A stretch of DNA of 64,000 bases. Source: Anaerosphaera multitolerans. Lineage in GTDB: Bacteria > Bacillota > Clostridia > Tissierellales > Peptoniphilaceae. Below are positions 1 through 8,522 of this stretch, in pieces (position 1 is the stretch's first letter; every line of letters starts with the position of its first letter). The notes beneath the pieces were generated by a model. It saw nothing but the letters and a program-made list of their open reading frames with translations. It did no database searches and was not told the DNA's origin. Location: assembly GCF_004006535.1 (NCBI RefSeq), contig NZ_RLIH01000002.1, positions 62,001 through 126,000 of the forward strand. The letters run 5' to 3'. The translations under genes were made by a program, and so were the position numbers.

Positions 1-91
1 TAATATGTTTTTAGGAGATAGTTCAAATTTAAGAAATTTAAAATTAATTTTATTGACTTCAACTATATTTGTATCAAAAATTTTTAAATTT

Positions 92-127
92 AAAAGGCTG
101 TTGACTTTCAATGGTCAACAGCCTTTT
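92..127 (-). terminator. Rho-independent terminator of the folate transporter gene
   Basis: A perfect 14-bp stem (92-105 with 114-127) with an 8-nt loop lies just past the stop codon of the minus-strand gene. An AT-rich run follows it on the minus strand. The first 91 bases of the window hold no gene I can support. Confidence 0.75.
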
Positions 128-135
128 AGGTAAAC

Positions 136-669
136 TTATGCTGTTTCTCTTAGTTTAAATTTATTTTTTAATGAGTTAAATATTATCTTAACGAGTAGTC
201 CGTAAAGCGGCGCTGAATAAGATTGTTTAATTGCAGCTTTAATCATACTTGGTATGAATAGATGCTTACCATAAAGTATAGAAATAAAGTATGGTACCAT
301 AAAAACCGATGTTGTAAATTGTCCAACAACAATTCCAACAATAATTTTCCATAATTTAAACTCCGGATATTTATCTCCAAGCATTTGGGTAACGATAACC
401 GGAATAGCACCGGTTAATGCCGATGTTAAAATGAATACCGGATTAAATCCTCCAGTTGCAGATGGCCTGACAATGTAGGCCAGTACATCTGTTATTGCAC
501 CGATAATAAATCCCATAACCGGTCCCAAAGCGTATCCGGATAGAATTATTGGAAATCCTCCAAAACTTAAAAAACTTCCGATTCTTAGACTGTTTACTAT
601 TATGCCAAGTGCAATGAACATTGCAGCATAGGCAATTTGTCTTGTACTAAACTTACTATTTTTTTGCAT
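136..669 (-). CDS. folT: ECF transporter S component, folate family (FolT-like)
   Basis: Small (177 residues) very hydrophobic protein with five or six predicted membrane segments. It resembles substrate-binding S components of energy-coupling factor importers of the folate family; a GGFPI motif near residue 40 and a G-rich GP..G...G...D stretch follow the first membrane segment. It would capture folate at the membrane and work with a shared EcfT/EcfA module encoded elsewhere. The open frame extends upstream to 708, but the ATG at 669 has a good AGAAAGGAG site and sits correctly below the THF riboswitch, so I use it. The riboswitch strongly supports folate as substrate. Confidence 0.85.
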   Translation of the reverse strand: MQKNSKFSTRQIAYAAMFIALGIIVNSLRIGSFLSFGGFPIILSGYALGPVMGFIIGAITDVLAYIVRPSATGGFNPVFILTSALTGAIPVIVTQMLGDKYPEFKLWKIIVGIVVGQFTTSVFMVPYFISILYGKHLFIPSMIKAAIKQSYSAPLYGLLVKIIFNSLKNKFKLRETA

Positions 670-723
670 TAAAAAAACTCCTTTCTTATATGACAATTCT
701 GTCCACAAGGAAGAAGCCTATGG

Positions 724-818
724 TACAGTGAACGCAATGATAAATCGCAAATATAACTTTTCGTTTTAAGACAACGTCCCATTCTTAAACACTTAACGTT
801 TACCATTTACTCTGTCAT
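724..818 (-). promoter_or_regulatory. Tetrahydrofolate (THF) riboswitch
   Basis: The minus-strand leader carries the conserved THF aptamer blocks in order: AGAGTAAATGGT near the start, CGTTAAGTG, GAATGGGACGTTGTC in the middle and ATCATTGCG near the end. A closing stem ACAG/CTGT brackets them. THF riboswitches control folate uptake and synthesis genes in Firmicutes, and this one precedes a folate-family S component. The riboswitch-to-start spacing leaves room for RBS control. A TATAAT is present on the minus strand at 841-846. Confidence 0.88.
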
Positions 819-963
819 ATTTTATTTTAACAACAAGTAAATTATAACACAGTATTAAAAACAATTAAGAACTAAAAAAATTCTTTATTTAAATGTTATA
901 ATGTATTAAAGGAAAATTACTTTAGAGTGTTCTAAAAATATTTATTGAATTAGGAGGATTAAT

Positions 964-2019
964 ATGAAGGGTTTTGGTGTTATTAAAACAGGTACTGCAG
1001 GTTGGATGGAAAAGGAAAAACCTGTTGCAGGCCCCTTAGATGCAATTGTAAAGCCTGTGGTTTTGGCTCCTTGTACCAGTGATGTTCATAATTACCATGG
1101 TGGAGCCGGTCCAAAGGAAAATTTAATTCTAGGGCATGAAGTAGTGGGCGAAGTTGTAGAAGTGGGCGAAATGGTTAAAAGATTTAAGCCGGGAGATACT
1201 GTAGTGGTGGCAACGACTACGCCCGATTGGCTGGCACTGGGGGTACAGGAAAAGTATACTGCTCATGACACGGGACCTTTAAAGAGTTTTAAGTTTACAT
1301 CATCTAGAGATGGAGTATTTTCGGAATATTTTCTTGTAAATCAAGCGGATGCAAATATGGCCTTCCTGCCTGAAAATGTTAAGCCTGAGGCGGGTCTTAT
1401 GGTTGTGGATATGATGTCAACGGGATTTCACGGAGTTGAATTGGCGGAAATCGGATTTGGAGAAAATGTAGTGGTTATAGGAATTGGACCTGTGGGATTA
1501 ATGGCGGTAGCAGGTTCAGCACTACGAGGAGCAGGAAAAATTATGGCTGTAGGAACTCGTCCTGATTGTGTTAAAATAGCAAGGGAATATGGAGCTACAG
1601 ATATAATTAGTTATAAAGAAGGAGACATCTTAGATCAGGTTATGGAACTGACAAAGGGAGAAGGTGCAGATAAGGTAATTATTGCCGGGGGTACTCCTGA
1701 ATCTTTTACTAAAGCGGTGCAGATGACAAGGGCGGGAGGTATTGTATCTAACTTGGTATTCTGGGATATTAGTGATGTACTGACTATTCCTGCGCCTGTT
1801 TGGGGACTTGGAATGAAAAATGTGGACATTAGAGGTGGTTTCTGCCCTGGAGGCGGACTTAGAATGGAAAGACTTTTAAATGTATTGGCAAATGGACGAT
1901 TGGATAGTACTAAGTTAATTAGTCATCGCTACCATGGATTTGAAAAAATTGAAGATGCCTTTTATTTAATGGATGAAAAGCCAAGAGATTTAATTAAACC
2001 TGTAGTATTTGTGGAATAA
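964..2019 (+). CDS. Zinc-dependent NAD(P) alcohol dehydrogenase (secondary alcohol type)
   Basis: A 351-residue medium-chain dehydrogenase/reductase that resembles the secondary alcohol dehydrogenases of Clostridium beijerinckii and Thermoanaerobacter along its whole length. Catalytic zinc ligands are visible as Cys37 and His58-Glu59 (GHE), with an Asp near residue 150. The Rossmann glycine motif GIGPVGL is near residue 173. Such enzymes reduce ketones or aldehydes with NAD(P)H. The start has a clear RBS (AGGAGG at 952-957). The next genes handle sugar acids, so oxidation of a polyol or reduction of an aldonic intermediate is possible, but the gene is 346 bases from them and ends in its own hairpin. 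Confidence 0.85.
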   Translation: MKGFGVIKTGTAGWMEKEKPVAGPLDAIVKPVVLAPCTSDVHNYHGGAGPKENLILGHEVVGEVVEVGEMVKRFKPGDTVVVATTTPDWLALGVQEKYTAHDTGPLKSFKFTSSRDGVFSEYFLVNQADANMAFLPENVKPEAGLMVVDMMSTGFHGVELAEIGFGENVVVIGIGPVGLMAVAGSALRGAGKIMAVGTRPDCVKIAREYGATDIISYKEGDILDQVMELTKGEGADKVIIAGGTPESFTKAVQMTRAGGIVSNLVFWDISDVLTIPAPVWGLGMKNVDIRGGFCPGGGLRMERLLNVLANGRLDSTKLISHRYHGFEKIEDAFYLMDEKPRDLIKPVVFVE

Positions 2020-2034
2020 ATTATATTTAAAATA

Positions 2035-2070
2035 TTAACCCCTAAATTTTAGTGAATTTGGGGGTTAATT
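2035..2070 (+). terminator. Hairpin terminator after the alcohol dehydrogenase
   Basis: Near-perfect inverted repeat TTAACCCC...GGGGTTAA with AAATTT/AATTT inner pairing. It follows the stop by 15 bases; the T tract is weak. The remaining stretch to 2365 is AT-rich, with a TATAAT at 2231-2236 and no gene I can support. Confidence 0.6.
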
Positions 2071-2365
2071 ATAATGTGAAATTTAAAATGTTTCTGGAAT
2101 TTTTGAAAGTATTAAAAATTTTAAACCGTATAAAGCGGAATAAAATCCTTTTGTTAGATTGTTTTAATTTTTTATAAAAAGCAAAAGTTTTAATTGATTA
2201 ATTTGATTAAATTGGAGTTTTAATCTATGTTATAATAAAAAATATGAGAAGATAAATGTTGAGTAAATTTATTAGAGTAAATAAAATTAAAAAATTTATT
2301 TTAAATAAATAGGGGAGTAAATAATTAAGGTCCTATAAGAAAATTAGAGAGGGAATGTAGTACAT

Positions 2366-3082
2366 TTGAATAGTATGAGTGAATTTTCAAAGATTAAAAC
2401 GAAATTGCTGGCTGAGCAGGTAGAAGAAGATATATACAACTATATAATTAAAACCGATTTAAATGTAGGAGACAAGCTTCCCAATGAATTTGAGTTGGCG
2501 GAGAAATTCGGCGTAGGCAGAAGTACCATAAGAGAGGCAGTGAAGTTACTGGAGTCTGACGGTATACTTGAAGTTCGACGAGGCTCGGGAACTTACGTTG
2601 TAAATAAGATGCCCAAGGATATAGATCCCTTAGGTCTTAGTGCAATTGAAGATAAAATGGCACTGGCAATGGACTTGGCAGACCTTAGAATATTATTGGA
2701 GCCGGGAATTGCGGAGATGGCTGCTTTAAATGCCACAGAGGAAGATATTAAGGTTTTATATGAGCTTTGTGACATTATTGAAGAGAAAATTGCAAAGGAT
2801 GAAAACTACATAGAGTATGATATAAAGTTTCACACCTATGTGGCTAAAAGTTCCAAGAATATGGTTGTGGAACAGCTAATTCCAATTATTGACACTGCTG
2901 TTATGATGTTTGTAAATGTAACTCATAAACAGCTTACAGAGGAAACTATGATGACCCATAGGGCAGTAGTAGATGCCATTGCGGAAAGGGATATAGTTGG
3001 GGCAAAGACTGCAATGATGATGCATATGACCTATAATCGAAATTTAATAAAAAAATTGATGAAGGAAAGTAAAAATCAATAA
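2366..3082 (+). CDS. GntR/FadR-family transcriptional regulator
   Basis: A 238-residue regulator. Residues about 16-78 form a GntR winged helix-turn-helix (LPNEFELAEKFGVGRSTIREA, then the wing RRGSGTYV). Residues about 95-230 form an all-helical FCD ligand-binding domain of the FadR subfamily, whose ligands are usually organic or sugar acids. The TTG at 2366 is preferred because GAGAGGG lies 12 bases upstream; the internal ATG at 2375 is too far from it. It precedes the dehydratase/permease pair and is the obvious candidate to bind the CATCTGATG sites at 3127 and 3179. Confidence 0.88.
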   Translation: MNSMSEFSKIKTKLLAEQVEEDIYNYIIKTDLNVGDKLPNEFELAEKFGVGRSTIREAVKLLESDGILEVRRGSGTYVVNKMPKDIDPLGLSAIEDKMALAMDLADLRILLEPGIAEMAALNATEEDIKVLYELCDIIEEKIAKDENYIEYDIKFHTYVAKSSKNMVVEQLIPIIDTAVMMFVNVTHKQLTEETMMTHRAVVDAIAERDIVGAKTAMMMHMTYNRNLIKKLMKESKNQ

Positions 3083-3085
3083 TAT

Positions 3086-3116
3086 AGAAGTCCGTTAATA
3101 GGGCTTCTTTTTTTGG
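3086..3116 (+). terminator. Terminator after the FadR-family regulator
   Basis: Stem AGAAGTCC/GGGCTTCT with one G-T pair, a short loop and a run of T. It separates the regulator from the dehydratase transcript. Confidence 0.8.
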
Positions 3117-3126
3117 AGAAATAAAT

Positions 3127-3187
3127 CATCTGATGTATTGCTATTTATTCAAAGAAATGGTATAGTATTTTACAAAGACATCTGATG
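3127..3187 (+). promoter_or_regulatory. Promoter bracketed by two CATCTGATG operator-like sites
   Basis: A sigma-A type promoter is visible: TTGCTA at 3138-3143, a 17-base spacer and TATAGT at 3161-3166. The imperfect palindrome CATC-T-GATG occurs twice, at 3127-3135 just upstream of the -35 box and at 3179-3187 just downstream of the likely start. The centres are 52 bases apart, about five helical turns. The layout suits a dimeric GntR-family repressor. The link to the regulator upstream is inference. Confidence 0.65.
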
Positions 3188-3221
3188 ACTAGGAAAACGT
3201 TATAACAAAAGGGGGTTAATT

Positions 3222-4943
3222 ATGAAACTACACAGTCAAGAGGTAAGAGCTTTAGCTCCGGAAAATGATCCGTTGAAAATGGGAATGGGCTGGACAGTGG
3301 AGGACTTGGAGAAACCACAGGTTCTAGTGGAAAGTTCCTTTGGAGACAGTCATCCCGGAAGTGCACATTTAGACCAACTTATTGAGGAAGTTAGAAGGGG
3401 AATAGTAGAAGAGGGCGGAAAACCTGCAAGATATTTTGCAACTGACATTTGTGACGGGATAGCGCAGGGCCATGACGGAATAAATTATTCTTTAGTAAGT
3501 CGTGAGATGATTGCAAATATGATAGAAATTCATGGAAATTCAACGGGCTTTGATGGGGGAGTGTTTATTGCAAGTTGTGATAAGTCAATGCCCGGGGCAC
3601 TTATGGGATTGGCAAGATTAAATATGCCGTCAATTGTAGTTGCAGGGGGAGTAATGGATGCGGGACCGGACTTACTTACCTTGGAGCAAATTGGAATGTA
3701 CTCTGCAATGGAACAAAGAGGAGAGATTACGAAGGAAAAACTTACATATTATAAACACCATGCCTGTCCTTCTTGTGGAGCCTGTTCTTTTATGGGAACG
3801 GCTTCAACTATGCAGATTATGGCGGAGGCTTTAGGGCTGGCCCTACCGGGTTCCACACTTATGCCTGCAACTTCTAAAGATTTAAAGGAGCAAGCTTATC
3901 TTGCGGGAAAGCAGGCGATGAAGCTTATTGAAATGAATTTAAAGGTATCGGACATTGTAACTATGAGGTCCTTTGAAAATGCAATAATGGTTCATGCGGC
4001 TATATCGGGTTCAACAAATTCACTGCTCCATATTCCGGCCATGGCTTATGAAATGGGCTTTGAAATTGATTCGGATACCTTTGATAAAATGCACAGAGGA
4101 GCCCATTATCTTTTGGATATTAGACCGGCCGGCAGATGGCCTGCACAGTTTTTCTACTATGCGGGGGGAGTACCTGCAGTTATGGAGGAAATTAAATCTC
4201 AATTGCACTTAGATGTTATGACAGTTACAGGAAAGACCTTAGGTGAAAATTTAGAGGACTTAAGGGAGAAGGGATTTTATGAAAAGGCGGAAAAGTATTT
4301 GGAGCCTTGGGAGATTAAAAGGACAGATGTAATTAGAACCTTTGACAATCCTATTGGAAAGGATGGAACAGTTGCCATACTAAAGGGTAATTTAGCTCCT
4401 GAGGGTTCTGTAGTAAAGCACTCTGCAGTTCCTAAGGAGATGTTTAAGGCGGTATTAAGGGCAAGACCTTTTGACAGTGAGGAAGAGGCTTTATCAGCTG
4501 TGTTAAAAAAGGAAATTCAACCGGGAGATGCTGTTTTTATAAGGTATGAAGGACCTAAGGGTTCGGGAATGCCAGAAATGTTTTATACTACAGAGGCCAT
4601 TTCCTCCGATGAAGAATTAAGCAGGTCTATTGCGTTAATTACCGACGGGAGATTTTCCGGAGCTTCAAAAGGACCGGCAATCGGTCACGTTTCTCCGGAA
4701 GCTGCTGATGGAGGACCGATTGCTTTAGTAGAAGAAAATGACTTAATAAAAATAGACATAGAAGAGAGACTTTTGGAAATAGTAGGCGTTAAAGGTGAGG
4801 AAATGTCCAAGGAAGAAGTTAGTAAGATACTTGAGGATAGAAGAAAAAATTGGAAACCTAAAGAAGCTAAGTATAAAAAGGGAGTTTTAAAAATTTATGC
4901 TGATCATGCAGTTTCACCAATGAAGGGTGGATACATGGTTTAA
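3222..4943 (+). CDS. IlvD/Edd-family dehydratase, probably for a sugar acid
   Basis: A 573-residue iron-sulfur dehydratase of the family containing dihydroxy-acid dehydratase (IlvD), 6-phosphogluconate dehydratase (Edd) and aldonate dehydratases. Family signatures are visible: CDGIAQGHDGINYSLVSRE at 77-95, the cluster Cys119 in SCDKSMPG, and CPSCGAC at 182-188. It removes water from a dihydroxy acid to give a 2-keto(-3-deoxy) acid. Two facts point to a sugar acid rather than branched-chain amino acid synthesis: it is followed 23 bases later by a GntP permease, and no other ilv gene is near. The exact substrate cannot be read from the sequence. Confidence 0.85.
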   Translation: MKLHSQEVRALAPENDPLKMGMGWTVEDLEKPQVLVESSFGDSHPGSAHLDQLIEEVRRGIVEEGGKPARYFATDICDGIAQGHDGINYSLVSREMIANMIEIHGNSTGFDGGVFIASCDKSMPGALMGLARLNMPSIVVAGGVMDAGPDLLTLEQIGMYSAMEQRGEITKEKLTYYKHHACPSCGACSFMGTASTMQIMAEALGLALPGSTLMPATSKDLKEQAYLAGKQAMKLIEMNLKVSDIVTMRSFENAIMVHAAISGSTNSLLHIPAMAYEMGFEIDSDTFDKMHRGAHYLLDIRPAGRWPAQFFYYAGGVPAVMEEIKSQLHLDVMTVTGKTLGENLEDLREKGFYEKAEKYLEPWEIKRTDVIRTFDNPIGKDGTVAILKGNLAPEGSVVKHSAVPKEMFKAVLRARPFDSEEEALSAVLKKEIQPGDAVFIRYEGPKGSGMPEMFYTTEAISSDEELSRSIALITDGRFSGASKGPAIGHVSPEAADGGPIALVEENDLIKIDIEERLLEIVGVKGEEMSKEEVSKILEDRRKNWKPKEAKYKKGVLKIYADHAVSPMKGGYMV

Positions 4944-4966
4944 CCTAATAGGACAAGGAGGACAAT

Positions 4967-6355
4967 ATGAATATGAATTTAGTTTTAGCAGCGGCTGTTC
5001 CGCCGGAACCACTGCAATTAGATCCCACCAGATTGGTTATAGCTGCAGTAATAGGGTTGTTGTTACTGCTGGTACTGATTATAAAGTTTAAAGTTCAGGC
5101 AATGATTGCCATATTAATAGGCGCTGTTGCAATTGGATTGGTGGCAGGAATGCCCTTTAAGGAGATTATCAATTCGGTAAATCAAGGTATAGGGGAAACC
5201 TTAAAGGGAATTGCACTGCTTGTAGGCTTGGGTTCAATGTTCGGGGCCATACTTGAGGTTTCAGGAGGAGCTCAAACCTTGGCAATTACTATGGTAAATA
5301 GATTTGGAGATGAGAAAGCGGCATGGGCCTTGGGAATTACAGGACTTATTATTGCCATACCTGTGTTTTTTGATGCGGGTTTGATAATATTAATACCTTT
5401 GGCTTTTTCTCTTGCAAGAAGGACAAAGCGCTCCTCTCTTTACTATGCAATACCTTTATTGGCGGGACTTGCTGTAGGACACGCTTTTATTCCGCCAACG
5501 CCCGGACCGGTTTTAGTTGCAAAGATGTTAAATGTGGAGCTGGGATGGGTTATTATGATAGGTGTTCTTTGTGGTACTTTGGCAATGATATTAGCCGGCC
5601 CCCTATTCGGTTCCTATGCCGGAAAGAAATACTATGTAGAACCGCCTGAGCAATTGTCAATAGACGATGATTTTGATGAATCAAAATTACCTAAATTCGG
5701 TACCATAGTTGGAATTATTATGATTCCGCTTTTACTTATAATTTTAAATTCCATAGCTAAAGTTGTAGAAGCGATGGAGCCTTTACAGGGTGTACTGGGT
5801 TTTTTGGGAGAACCCTTTATAGCACTTACAATTGCTGTGTTGGTGGCAATGGTATTACTGGGATATAAACACGGATACTCTAAAGAAGAGCTGGAGGAGG
5901 TAATGACAAAATCTCTTGAGCCTACAGGGATGATACTCTTAGTTACTGCTTGCGGTGGCTCTTTAAGATATATATTACAGAACTCGGGAATAGGAACGGT
6001 AATAGGCGATGCAGTTGCCTCGGCAAATCTTCCAATAGTAGTGGTGGCTTTTATAATAGCGGCCTTGGTGAGAATTTCCGTAGGTTCGGCAACGGTGGCA
6101 ATGACAATGGCTGCGGGAATAGTTGCTACAATGCCTATAATAGCAACGCTACCTCCATTGCAGTTGGCTTGTATTACAATGGCAATTGCAGGTGGAGCAA
6201 CGGCCTTTTCACACTTTAATGACTCGGGATTTTGGCTGGTAAAATCCCTACTTAGAATAGATGAAAAGACCACCTTAAAGACCTGGACAGTAATGGAGAC
6301 CATAGTGGGAGTTACAGGATTTGTAGTGGCATTAGTACTGTCACTTATATTTTAG
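4967..6355 (+). CDS. GntP-family gluconate/organic acid permease
   Basis: A 462-residue protein with about twelve hydrophobic segments and GntP-family sequence: the G-rich GSMFGAILEVSGGAQ near residue 90, the PTPGPV motif near residue 185 and the HFNDSGFW motif near residue 425. GntP proteins import gluconate or related hydroxy acids with protons. It has a strong AAGGAGG site and lies 23 bases after the dehydratase, so the two form one transcript ended by the hairpin at 6377. Together they look like an aldonate uptake and dehydration unit. Confidence 0.88.
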   Translation: MNMNLVLAAAVPPEPLQLDPTRLVIAAVIGLLLLLVLIIKFKVQAMIAILIGAVAIGLVAGMPFKEIINSVNQGIGETLKGIALLVGLGSMFGAILEVSGGAQTLAITMVNRFGDEKAAWALGITGLIIAIPVFFDAGLIILIPLAFSLARRTKRSSLYYAIPLLAGLAVGHAFIPPTPGPVLVAKMLNVELGWVIMIGVLCGTLAMILAGPLFGSYAGKKYYVEPPEQLSIDDDFDESKLPKFGTIVGIIMIPLLLIILNSIAKVVEAMEPLQGVLGFLGEPFIALTIAVLVAMVLLGYKHGYSKEELEEVMTKSLEPTGMILLVTACGGSLRYILQNSGIGTVIGDAVASANLPIVVVAFIIAALVRISVGSATVAMTMAAGIVATMPIIATLPPLQLACITMAIAGGATAFSHFNDSGFWLVKSLLRIDEKTTLKTWTVMETIVGVTGFVVALVLSLIF

Positions 6356-6376
6356 GAAAAAATTATTAAATATAGT

Positions 6377-6412
6377 AAGGATTGTGTACTGTGGTGCATA
6401 ATCCTTATTTAT
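6377..6412 (+). terminator. Terminator after the GntP permease
   Basis: A 13-bp stem (AAGGATTGTGTAC with its complement, two G-T pairs) is followed by a T-rich tail. Confidence 0.8.
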
Positions 6413-6498
6413 TTCACCTTAAGTCTTAGTTTAAATACGAAAGTGTTAATATATAATGGAATTAGATAAGATATAAAATAATTTTGCTGGAGGATATA

Positions 6499-6710
6499 GT
6501 GGTAAAATATGAATATAAATTTATTTCCCTAGAAAAAGCTAAGGGATTAAAGGTTAAAAGAGACGAAACTTTTGAAAAATGTAAGGAGATAATTGCTGAG
6601 GAAGGGGAAAAGGCTGGAGCTTTAAGGAAATAGCTCTGATTCCCAATGTAAGATTCGGAACCTATATAGTAACAAACTATGAACTGATTTTTGAAAGGGA
6701 AATGGGATAA
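6499..6710 (+). pseudogene. DUF4177-like small protein gene interrupted by a -1 frameshift
   Basis: A GTG at 6499 with GGAGG at 6489-6493 opens a frame reading VVKYEYKFISLEKAK and continuing to EEGEK; it stops at 6631. The -1 frame continues the same protein with KGWSFKEIALIPNVRFGTY and ends NYELIFEREMG at 6710. Joined, the two halves give a DUF4177-type protein of about 70 residues. The shift falls in the homopolymer run GGGGAAAAGG (6604-6613), where loss of one base explains it. No classical X-XXY-YYZ slippery heptamer is in frame, so a simple mutation or a sequencing error is likelier than programmed frameshifting. Confidence 0.65.
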
Positions 6711-6764
6711 TTGAAAAACATATCCCTATTCTTTCAAGTTAAATGTAATATTAAATAAAATTGG

Positions 6765-6796
6765 AGGCAGTGGGAAAACTGCCTTTATTTTTGTTT
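6765..6796 (+). terminator. Terminator after the DUF4177 pseudogene
   Basis: Stem AGGCAGT/ACTGCCT with a six-base loop is followed by TTATTTTTGTTT. Confidence 0.8.
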
Positions 6797-6920
6797 AATG
6801 TTACTTATATAATTATGGTTAAATATAGATAAATATTTCCGATTTAGAAATATAAAACCAATTAATTAAACTAATAGTTTTTATTTTAGTATAATGGAGG
6901 AAAGAAGCGGGAGGTATGTT

Positions 6921-7583
6921 ATGAGAGTATTAATAGTTGAGGATGATATAAATTTAAATAAAGGTATTGGCATAGTATTGGAAGAATTAACAGATGAAAT
7001 TTGCAGCGCCCATACTTTAGAGGAAGCTAAAGAAATAGTATTAAATGAAGAAATAGACCTAATGGTTCTGGACTTAAATCTTCCCGACGGTGATGGATTG
7101 GACTTTATAAAGTATTTAAGGAACAGTTTATATAGTTTTCCCATTATAATTTTAAGCGCAAGAAGTCTTGAATCGGATATGATTTTAGGACTTAAATTGG
7201 GAGCTGATGATTATTTAATTAAGCCCTTTAGTTTAATAGTTTTAAAGGAAAAGATAAGGGCTATTATGAAGCGGATAAATAAAGAGGAACATTTTACCTA
7301 TGAAGATGAGCATTTAAATTTTAATTTTGATAAATTGAAATTCTTCGTAGATGGAAGGGAAGTGGATTTAAGTAAGACGGAAATAAAAATACTGCAGAAG
7401 TTAATAGCTAACAGAGATATTATAGTTAAGAGGGAAAATTTAATAGATGCAGTTTGGGGATTGGAGGGAGAGTTTGTAGATACAAATGCTCTGTCTGTAG
7501 CTATAAATCGATTAAGAAAAAAGATAGTATACAAGGAAAAAATTCACAATGAATACGGAGTTGGATATATATGGAAATCCTAG
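6921..7583 (+). CDS. OmpR/PhoB-family response regulator (module 1)
   Basis: A 220-residue regulator with an N-terminal receiver domain (acidic pair near residues 8-9, phospho-acceptor Asp51 in LDLNLPDGDG, conserved Lys in LIKPF) and a C-terminal winged-helix DNA-binding domain from about residue 125. The open frame reaches back to 6894, but that ATG lies inside a TATAAT-like -10 box (6890-6895). The ATG at 6921 has GGGAGG six bases upstream, so it is the start. It overlaps the kinase gene by 13 bases. With the following ABC transporter it resembles the antimicrobial-peptide sensing and export modules of Firmicutes (Bce/Vex type). Confidence 0.9.
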   Translation: MRVLIVEDDINLNKGIGIVLEELTDEICSAHTLEEAKEIVLNEEIDLMVLDLNLPDGDGLDFIKYLRNSLYSFPIIILSARSLESDMILGLKLGADDYLIKPFSLIVLKEKIRAIMKRINKEEHFTYEDEHLNFNFDKLKFFVDGREVDLSKTEIKILQKLIANRDIIVKRENLIDAVWGLEGEFVDTNALSVAINRLRKKIVYKEKIHNEYGVGYIWKS

Positions 7584-8446
7584 TGTTATTTTTAGTAATT
7601 ATAATTATAGGACTTATTGGATTTATAATAAAAGAAAGAATTGGCATTAGGAAAATTACCGATGGAATGGACAGTATATTTGAATTGAAAAGTGCAAGTG
7701 ACGTTTTAAATTATGATGAGACTATGCTTTCCAAGTTGGAAGTTAAGGCTTTAAGATTTGTAAAAGACAATTTAGATGTGAAATCAAAGCTAGAAGTGGA
7801 ACAAGAAATGATTCAATCATTAATTGGAGACATCTCTCATCAAACGAAAACTCCCATTTCAAATATCTCGATTTATACGGAATTGTTAGCCGAAAAATAT
7901 GATGATGAATATATAGATATTTTAAAATTTGAAATAGAAAAGCTTTCTTTTTTAATCGAGTCCTTAGTAAAGGCATCTCAGCTTGAAGCAAACTTAATTC
8001 AATTAAATTTTGAAGAAGTAAATATTAAAGAGATGCTTGAAAATCTGATTAAAAAATCCAAGGCTAATTTGAACGAAAAATCTATAAATATAAAGTACAA
8101 TACGGCTTTTAAAACTTTAAATATTGATAGAAAGTGGACGGAAGAGGCTGTTTTTAATTTAATAGACAATGGAATTAAGTATTCCAAGGCTGAAAGTGAT
8201 ATTGACATAGTGGTTTCAGATACAACAAATTATCTAAAAATAGATATTGTCTCCACAGGTGATAAGATAGCTGAAGGTGAATACAATAAACTTTTTCAAA
8301 GGTTTTATAGAGGGCGTAATGCCGGGTCTAAACAGGGAGTGGGAATAGGACTTTTTTTAAGCCGTAAGATAATAGAGCTTCAAGGGGGCTACATTATAGT
8401 AAATTCAAGAGAGCAAAATGTTTTTTCAGTATTTTTACCACTGTAA
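7571..8446 (+). CDS. Membrane sensor histidine kinase (module 1)
   Basis: A 291-residue kinase with one N-terminal membrane helix (about residues 2-20) and almost no extracellular part. The dimerisation helix carries His90 in GDISHQTKTP. The N box (NLIDNGIKYS) and glycine-rich G2 region (GVGIGLFLSRKI) follow. A kinase with so little sensor domain often takes its signal from the linked ABC permease, as in BceS-type systems. The start overlaps the regulator stop, so translation is coupled. Confidence 0.9.
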   Translation: MEILVLFLVIIIIGLIGFIIKERIGIRKITDGMDSIFELKSASDVLNYDETMLSKLEVKALRFVKDNLDVKSKLEVEQEMIQSLIGDISHQTKTPISNISIYTELLAEKYDDEYIDILKFEIEKLSFLIESLVKASQLEANLIQLNFEEVNIKEMLENLIKKSKANLNEKSINIKYNTAFKTLNIDRKWTEEAVFNLIDNGIKYSKAESDIDIVVSDTTNYLKIDIVSTGDKIAEGEYNKLFQRFYRGRNAGSKQGVGIGLFLSRKIIELQGGYIIVNSREQNVFSVFLPL

Positions 8447-8522
8447 TTCTTTCAACTCTGTAAGTTTTAAGAAAGTATTATGAAACTTTTAGTGACTATA
8501 CTTATATTAAGAGGTGAAAGAG

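Noticed and set aside
3222-4943. Calling the dehydratase ilvD of branched-chain amino acid synthesis
   Set aside because: No ilv or leu neighbours; its operon partner is a gluconate-type permease and the regulator is FadR-like.
5632-6303. A long minus-strand open frame (223 codons) inside the GntP gene
   Set aside because: It is antisense to a clear permease, has low-complexity Ile/Ala/Thr sequence and no RBS; it is a shadow of codon bias.
6600-6635. Programmed -1 frameshift in the DUF4177 gene
   Set aside because: No in-frame slippery heptamer; the run GGGGAAAAGG is a more likely site of mutation or sequencing error.
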